The notes beneath the pieces were generated by a model that saw nothing but the letters and a program-made list of their open reading frames with translations, was not told the origin of the DNA and did not search any database. A stretch of DNA of 64,000 nt, taken from contig NC_080560.1 of assembly GCF_030253575.1 (NCBI RefSeq), forward strand, positions 38,673,001-38,737,000. The letters run 5' to 3'. A program made the position numbers and the translations under genes. Below, piece after piece: positions 58,351 through 64,000 of the stretch; position 1 is the stretch's first letter; the number at the start of each line of letters is the position of its first letter. The stretch is from Rhododendron vialii. Taxonomy: Eukaryota; Streptophyta; Magnoliopsida; Ericales; Ericaceae.

Positions 58351-58701
58351 TTTAATAAAAGTTTTTGGGAAGATCCTGATGCATGCTAGCTTGATGGAGA
58401 TCTTCATTGATCAAATATATACAAAATGGTTAAAAGCATGAAAATTTGGTCCTCAAGCCTTCCTCGATTACTAATATTTACTTAATTTGTCAATGCATGC
58501 AAGACAAGCTAGCTAGAATACTGGGTAAAACATAAACATGCATGTTTAACCTACACAAGTCCTTAAGTCATTGGCTTGTTGAACTGGCGTTATATACGAG
58601 CTGGTGGCTATTATAGATTAATTGCTACAATATATGAGCTGGTGGCTATTATACAATAAATTAATTAACCTGAAGAGACAAGAGTAGATTACAATAAGAG
58701 A

Positions 58702-58932
58702 AAAACTCATTTCACGGAGCTCCGTACGTACGTGGATAATGTTTTACGGAGGTTATCAATCGTGTACGTCCAAAAGTGTTTTGAACGGTTCAGATTTTAA
58801 ACAAACTTTTTCGGAGAAGAGTTAAAATTAATCTTGACCATTGATTGTCGAAACAGACGGATACGTGATCGAGATCTCGCGCGGGTTCCGTTTTTAACTT
58901 ATTCACAGAGCTCCTCCGTGAATAAGTTTCTC
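58702..58932. mobile_element. small TIR element, reversed relative of 38531-38745
   Basis: TTTCACGGAGCTCCGTACG at one end, AGCTCCTCCGTGAATAAG at the other; inside, GTCCAAAAGTGTTTTGAACG. Confidence 0.65.
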
Positions 58933-59670
58933 TCTTACCGTATTACCCCCGGTTTTTTTGAATTAGAGAATTAAACTCCAATTATTGTTTCAACCAAAAC
59001 TGTGGTTTGGCATGAGAAATACCAAACCGCGCGGTGTGAATTCTCTTGTCTAATGGGCATAATTAATGAGAGAAAACGTGACTACCCCACATCCATATAT
59101 ATTTCCCAAACCAATACTCTATCACGTTATTAATTTCAGTCACTTTCTCTATCTGTATATTAATTAGGCCCCCCAAAAGCCCATAACATTAGTCAAATTG
59201 CATGCTGTCCAAACATATTTTCTGTTTTCCATAGCTCAATTAATTCTCTTTAATAATGCCTGCAATCTGTAACCCACAAACTTAGAACCGTGTTTTTGGT
59301 GATCTCATGCGTCTAATTTCCATCTAACTTTTTAAATAAACTAAATCATCATCAAACATAGCCCGACCTACCATGTGCGTGCATTAATTCCCATGAAAAT
59401 TAAGAAAAATACTAACATAAATTAAAGAAATAAAATAAAATTTCAATAAATGAACTTTCAGTGTTACCTTCCTCTCAGACCTCAGGTCAAAAAAATGAAC
59501 TTTATATGCATTTCAAATACATCAAATTAAATATTGTTAGAATTAAACACATGAGGATATTAGTAAGAAATGGTCAAATTTGTTAGTTTATTTTAATTAA
59601 AGAATACTTTATTATTCTATAAAATACTGATAGCACTATCCAACCTTCCTCAAAAGTGATCTCGACACTC
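58933..59670. other. upstream region of LRX
   Basis: AT-rich, with no further gene or clear element. The proximal part is the LRX promoter. Confidence 0.5.
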
Positions 59671-59681
59671 CATTTATATAC
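59671..59681 (+). promoter_or_regulatory. TATA box of LRX
   Basis: CATTTATATAC about 85 bases before the LRX ATG, leaving a leader of roughly 50-60 bases. Confidence 0.65.
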
Positions 59682-59761
59682 AATTCAAACCCCCATTTCC
59701 AATCAACAAAGACAAAGAACAAACTAAATTCATCATCATTCATGGAATATCCATCTCCAAA

Positions 59762-61051
59762 ATGAAGATCAACCCACATCTCAACACACCCCTATGGGGA
59801 TCTCTCTCTCTCCTAATCTTCTTCTCTTCTCTCTCTAACCAAGCTTCCTTCTCTACCACACCCCTCTCAAACCCTAGGCTCCAAAAGGCCTACTTTGCCC
59901 TCCAAGCATGGAAACATGCCATCACCTCGGACCCTAATGGCTTTACTTCGAATTGGTACGGTCCAAACGTTTGTAACTACACCGGAGTCTACTGCGCCCC
60001 CGCCCCGGACGACCCCCAGGTCATCACAGTCGCGGGGATCGACCTCAACCATGCCGGGATCTCTGGTGAGTTACCGGAGGAGCTCGGCCTCCTGACGGAC
60101 CTCGCTCTCTTCCACATCAATTCCAACTTCTTCTGCGGCACCTTACCCAAGAGTTTTTCAAAACTCTGTTTGCTTCACGAACTTGACGTCAGTAACAACC
60201 TCTTTTCCGGGACGTTCCCGTACGTTGTACTCAACATCCCGTCCCTTAAATTTCTCGATATCCGTTTCAACAAGTTCGAAGGGGAAATCCCATCGAGACT
60301 TTTTGACTTGAGACTCGATGCGTTGTTCGTGAACAACAACGACTTCAAGTCAACGTTACCGGAGAACTTCGGTAACTCCCCGGTGTCTGTGGTTGTTCTG
60401 GCGAACAACCAAGTCAATGGGTGCTTGCCATCGAGCATAGGGAACATGGGGGGAACCCTGAACGAGATCATTCTCTTGAATGTGGGGTTGAACGGTTGTT
60501 TGCCGACGGAGATAGGGTTGCTGAAGGAAGCGACGGTGTTCGACGTGAGCGATAATATGTTTGTGGGGACGTTGCCGGAGTCGATGGGAGGGATGAGGAG
60601 CTTGGAGCAGCTGAATGTGGCGCATAATAAACTTACCGGCGAGATTCCGGCGAGCATATGTACTTTGCCCAAGTTGGAGAACTTCACCTACTCTTACAAT
60701 TACTTTTGCGGTGAACCGGCTGTTTGTCTTAAGCTGCCGGCGAAAGATGACCGGGAAAATTGCATTCCCGGAAGGCCGGAACAGCGGTCCCCGGCCGAGT
60801 GCAAGGCTGCTTACTCTCAGCCGGTGGATTGCAGTGCTTTTGGGTGTTCGCCTAGAAGCCCTCCTCCTCCTCCTCCGCCTCCGCCTCCGCCCCCGCCCCC
60901 TCCCCCTCCCCCTCCCCCTCCCCCGCCCCCGCCCCCATCACCTCCTCCGCCATCTCCGCCGCCACAACCATGCCAAACTCCTCCTTTGCCGCCGCCGCCA
61001 CCATGCCAAACCCCTCCTTTGCCGCCGCCGCCACCTTATCACTACCTATGA
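59762..61051 (+). CDS. LRX: leucine-rich-repeat extensin-like cell-wall protein (LRX), single exon
   Basis: An intact frame of 429 residues. A nearer upstream ATG (59741) opens only a seven-codon frame, so this ATG is the start. Residues 1-30 form a signal peptide. A Cys-bearing N-terminal cap (NWYGPNVCNYTGVYC) precedes about ten leucine-rich repeats (ISGELPEELGLLTDLALFHI through LTGEIPASICTLPKLENFTY). A Cys-rich hinge (NYFCGEPAVCLKLP, DRENCIPGRPEQRSPAECKA) follows. The C-terminus is almost pure proline, with SPPPP blocks and two [11 protein letters not shown] units, ending PPYHYL. LRX proteins sit in the cell wall, bind RALF peptides through the LRR domain and link wall state to growth. The extensin tail is short for the family and has few Tyr cross-link motifs. 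Fragments of a relative lie at 12.5, 16.2-17.8 and 38.1 kb. Confidence 0.95.
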   Translation: MKINPHLNTPLWGSLSLLIFFSSLSNQASFSTTPLSNPRLQKAYFALQAWKHAITSDPNGFTSNWYGPNVCNYTGVYCAPAPDDPQVITVAGIDLNHAGISGELPEELGLLTDLALFHINSNFFCGTLPKSFSKLCLLHELDVSNNLFSGTFPYVVLNIPSLKFLDIRFNKFEGEIPSRLFDLRLDALFVNNNDFKSTLPENFGNSPVSVVVLANNQVNGCLPSSIGNMGGTLNEIILLNVGLNGCLPTEIGLLKEATVFDVSDNMFVGTLPESMGGMRSLEQLNVAHNKLTGEIPASICTLPKLENFTYSYNYFCGEPAVCLKLPAKDDRENCIPGRPEQRSPAECKAAYSQPVDCSAFGCSPRSPPPPPPPPPPPPPPPPPPPPPPPPPPSPPPPSPPPQPCQTPPLPPPPPCQTPPLPPPPPYHYL

Positions 61052-61867
61052 ATAAGTACTTGACCAAATGAAAAATCCGTCTTACTTTTGTATTTTTGAT
61101 TTTGTTTGCATTGACAAAGGAGGTTAGAATTAATAACTTACATTTGGAGAGGGGGGTTTTTTTTTTTCTGGATTTCTATAGCTTGGCTGCAACTTCTGTT
61201 ACGTTCGCAATGACCTTCGATCTGGCATTCTTTGGGTTGTGTTAAGGAATAATGATTTTGTGAGGGGTTTTTTAGTTTGTCTCATTTTTCATGTTTTTTT
61301 TGAGTCACGGGTACTGAATGCAAAGTTCATTTTTCACTTTTTTCATGTGTTTTTTTTTTCTTTTCACATCGCAAATAAATGCTAGCCATATGAAGAAGAT
61401 AGGTCTATCGTTGAAGTAGATGCATATACATGGGTACCATTCTCTGTGTGGTTCAGATTTATTAGTGTGTTCAGTTCATAAAGTGAATTATGTGGTTTAG
61501 ATTTAAGTCACGTAATTAATGTGCGCGTGTATGACTGCGAGCTTGAAACCGTCAATAAAACTGATCATCCCAATTCCCAAACTATTAAAATTCTCTAGAG
61601 CAAAAATTGAAAAACGAGAGCACCGAGCATTTTGAAAAATTTGGACCACGAAATTCGTTTTATGGAGAACTTTTTTGGTACTAAACTCTGTTCGTATTGA
61701 ACTGTTTATTGCTGCAAGCCATTGTTTGTGTTAGGCTTTATATAACATCAATCACCTTAGCCACCCAAATTTAGTTAATGTAATCTAGAAGTTACTTCAT
61801 CTATTGTAAATTGATTTAAGATTAATGAAACCCTCCAAAAAAATCCATTATGGTACCAGAGCTGCCC
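61052..61867. other. 3' flank of LRX
   Basis: T-rich, without recognised genes. A polyadenylation-like CAATAAAACTG occurs near 61554, which is far for the LRX transcript; nearer AT-rich signals are ambiguous. Confidence 0.45.
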
Positions 61868-62225
61868 GTTCGGACAAATAAGTCACAGTGGCTTATTTTT
61901 TGTCCTTATTCAAATTTTTTTCGTATTACTTGGCATATTGTCATTTTTTTGGGGATTATTGCATCCTCACGACAAGAGAAATCTAAAAAGTTAAAATTTT
62001 TGACCGAAATCAAATTTTTTTTGAATAAAAACGAAAAAATTGGCTTATTGATTTTTTTTTGTCTTTATTTCAAAAAAATTGGATTTCGGTCAAATTTTTT
62101 TACCTTTTAGATTCCTCTTGGCGTGAGGATGCAATAATCCCAAAAAAAATTACAATAAGCCAAGTAATACGAAAAAAAATTGAATAAAAACAAAAAATAA
62201 GTCGAAATGATTTATTTGTCCGAAC
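61868..62225. mobile_element. 358-bp foldback element
   Basis: The arms GTTCGGACAAATAAGTCACA and GATTTATTTGTCCGAAC, TATTACTTGGC and GCCAAGTAATA, GATTATTGCATCCTCACG and CGTGAGGATGCAATAATC pair over about 170 bases each. No protein. The inner words (AAAAGTTAAAATTTTTGACC) relate it to the foldbacks at 23577-23952 and 24200-24405. Confidence 0.88.
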
Positions 62226-62539
62226 ACCCTTAAGTCGACTTCGGTGAATACACCTTACATGGTGGAGTCTTTGCCCAGGTCAACTATCTCATTTCGTAAT
62301 CAATCCACATGAAAAAGTGGAACAGACATATTTTGACAGTTGTATTTTGTTATCACACGAAAAAGAGATTCACAATCTGATCGATGACTGATAGAGCCAT
62401 CATTTGATGATGTAGAAATTTATATCAGGTGTATTAAACTTTCATTGTATAATATATAGCTTTGCTTTCTGGGAGGAAATGCCAGTTGCCTGGGTCGACC
62501 ACAAATCATGCACATAGTTCCATTCTCTTTTCCTTTAAT

Positions 62540-62960
62540 CTACGTACTAACTTTTTTTTTCGACGGTAAGGGATGTTCGGTCAGCTTACGTGCAACTCAA
62601 CTAATCTCCATGCTAGTTCGGTCAAAGACAAACCATCTACGCTGAGACTAGAAAATTCATAAAAAATTACTTTGTTGAAGTCTGACCTCGGAAATATTCA
62701 AACACTGATCAATTGTGTGGCAAACAATCTCATCAACCAACCGGACTAACCCTCGGGGCTCTTTAATCTATTATTAACAGGATAGACGTTAGGCACCAAC
62801 GCTCGCAGAGACGCAGTTATAAATACTACTCCACTAAACTTTCTCACAATCCTCAGTTAGTTCAACCACCAGGTTATAATGAACTGGCATGCGTACTAAG
62901 ATTTCTGAAACTTGTAGAAGACTGATTTTATTTAAATCCTAAATGAATTCTCTATAACTC
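62540..62960. repeat. direct duplication, copy 1 (with reversed SINE)
   Basis: Shares ACCAACCGGACTAACCCT, CTATTATTAACAGGATAGA, CTAAACTTTCTCACAAT, TTCAACCACCAGGTTATAAT and TTTCTGAAACTTGTAGAAGA with 63490-63930. The first 230 bases are a family 1 SINE on the minus strand. Confidence 0.88.
62545..62770 (-). repeat. SINE family 1 copy, reversed
   Basis: Minus strand: GGGTTAGTCCGGTTGGTTGA at the head; tail ACGTAAGCTGACCGAACATC then CCTTACCGTC and an A-rich end. Confidence 0.75.
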
Positions 62961-63489
62961 ACGTTTCTCTTTCTGAAACTTGTAGAAAACTTGTGCAAAA
63001 GCTGCTAACTATTCTCTCATACGTAAATTTCGCCGCGTCAAGGAAAATATTATTGAAGTAAAAGATAAAAGCTAAACTCATAATGTAGTTTACATGCCCC
63101 TTTTATGATGCCTTAACCCTAAAAATTCTATTGAAAAAAATAATCTTAAATTATGCCAAAATTAGTGGCATTAAAAGAAAAGATAATTCCTAATTAATTT
63201 AAATAAATTCCTAATTTTTGTAGACCAAGAATCCTAATAAAGTTAAAAATCAAAATCAAACCAAATACAGAAAGTTAATAATTATAACATAAACGAAAAT
63301 ATTCTTTGTAAAAATCTTATTCTAATGCAATAGAAATAAAATATAGAAACTCTCCAATCTTGTCCTACATAAAAAAGAGTGTGAAACTTATTCCACATCG
63401 CTTAATTACCTAAGCCACCCAGCTTTGTTGATATTTTAAAGTTTGTATATGAGAATGAAAAAAGAAATGCTTTCCCAGCAATGAAAACT
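62961..63489. other. AT-rich spacer between the two direct repeats
   Basis: No gene or element recognised; short AT-rich words only. Confidence 0.5.
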
Positions 63490-63930
63490 TTTTTTTTTTC
63501 CCCAATCAGCAAGATAGAGGTGTTCTGGCCAACTTACGTACAACTTAACTAATCCATTTTCTGGTCCGGTCAACTAATTCCCTTCCTAGTCGGGTCAAAG
63601 GCAGACCATATATGCATCTACACCGAGACTACAAAATTTAGTAATTAGTACTTTCTTGAGTTTGACCTCGAGAATCGAACACTGGTCAATTATGTAAGGA
63701 GTAAACTTATCAACCAACCGGACTAACCCTTGGGACTCGTTAAACTATTATTAACAGGATAGATATGTTAGGCTCTAACTCTCTTACTAGCTAGTACTAA
63801 ACTTTCTCACAATTAATCCTGATCAGTTAGTTCAACCACCAGGTTATAATGAACTGCGTATACTAAGATTTCTGAAACTTGTAGAAGACTGATTCTACTT
63901 TTAAATCCTAAATGAATTCGCCGTAACTGG
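63490..63930. repeat. direct duplication, copy 2 (with reversed SINE)
   Basis: Counterpart of 62540-62960, including a reversed family 1 SINE (about 63500-63745, tail end ACGTAAGTTGGCCAGAACAC) and the same downstream words. The small open frames after the TATA-like TTATAAATAC of copy 1 are only a few codons, so it is not a gene pair. Confidence 0.85.
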
Positions 63931-64000
63931 CGTTTCTCTTTCGACCAAATTAAAATATGATAATTAAATTGAATCAAAAATACCTTTTCTCAACAAATCA

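Noticed and set aside
60175-60687. 170-residue minus-strand frame within LRX
   Set aside because: It is the antisense shadow of the leucine-rich repeats.

Overview
This window is nuclear DNA of a flowering plant, almost certainly a eudicot. The genes have GT-AG introns and belong to plant families (IQ67-domain proteins, leucine-rich-repeat extensins, a GPI-type EGF protein, a RING-H2 ligase). The rest is AT-rich intergenic DNA full of MITEs, tRNA-derived SINEs, Mutator/hAT/Harbinger-type DNA elements and solo LTRs. The species cannot be fixed from the sequence. Exon structures below were built by hand from reading frame, phase and splice signals.

Layout. 2.1-5.7 kb (minus): six-exon gene for a 212-residue secreted, probably GPI-anchored EGF-like protein. 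9.9-12.2 kb (minus): two-exon RING-H2 E3 ligase gene, 175 residues. Its first exon and flanks (about 11.0-12.4 kb) are duplicated at 12.7-14.7 kb, giving a second open first exon in the same splice phase; three MITEs entered only the second copy. 16.2-17.8 kb: leucine-rich-repeat extensin (LRX) pseudogene pieces split by an LTR-derived insertion. 18.8-37.1 kb: three intact paralogous IQD (calmodulin-binding IQ67) genes. IQD-1 is on the minus strand and is divergent from IQD-2 and IQD-3. Their upstream modules and 3' flanks are duplicated with them. A LINE remnant and a decayed gene of unknown family (30.9-32.3 kb) lie between IQD-2 and IQD-3.

38.8-51.9 kb: one 13.1-kb compound Mutator-like element bounded by an exact 11-bp target duplication. 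It carries long terminal inverted repeats, arrays of a palindrome centred on AACGTT, a GC-rich unit present three times, a captured intron-containing trypsin/Deg-like protease gene with an inverted second copy, and nested LTR fossils. No transposase was recognised. 51.9-59.7 kb: gene-poor DNA with hAT-like, foldback and TIR elements. 59.8-61.05 kb (plus): intact single-exon LRX gene, a relative of the pseudogene pieces near 12.5, 16-18 and 38 kb. 61.9-64.0 kb: a long foldback element and a direct duplication carrying SINEs.

The resident genes are typical of calcium signalling (IQD), ubiquitination (RING-H2) and the cell wall or surface (LRX, EGF-like). Nothing in the sequence shows that they act in one pathway. 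The striking biology is structural: local gene-family expansion, first-exon duplication, and gene capture by a large DNA element.
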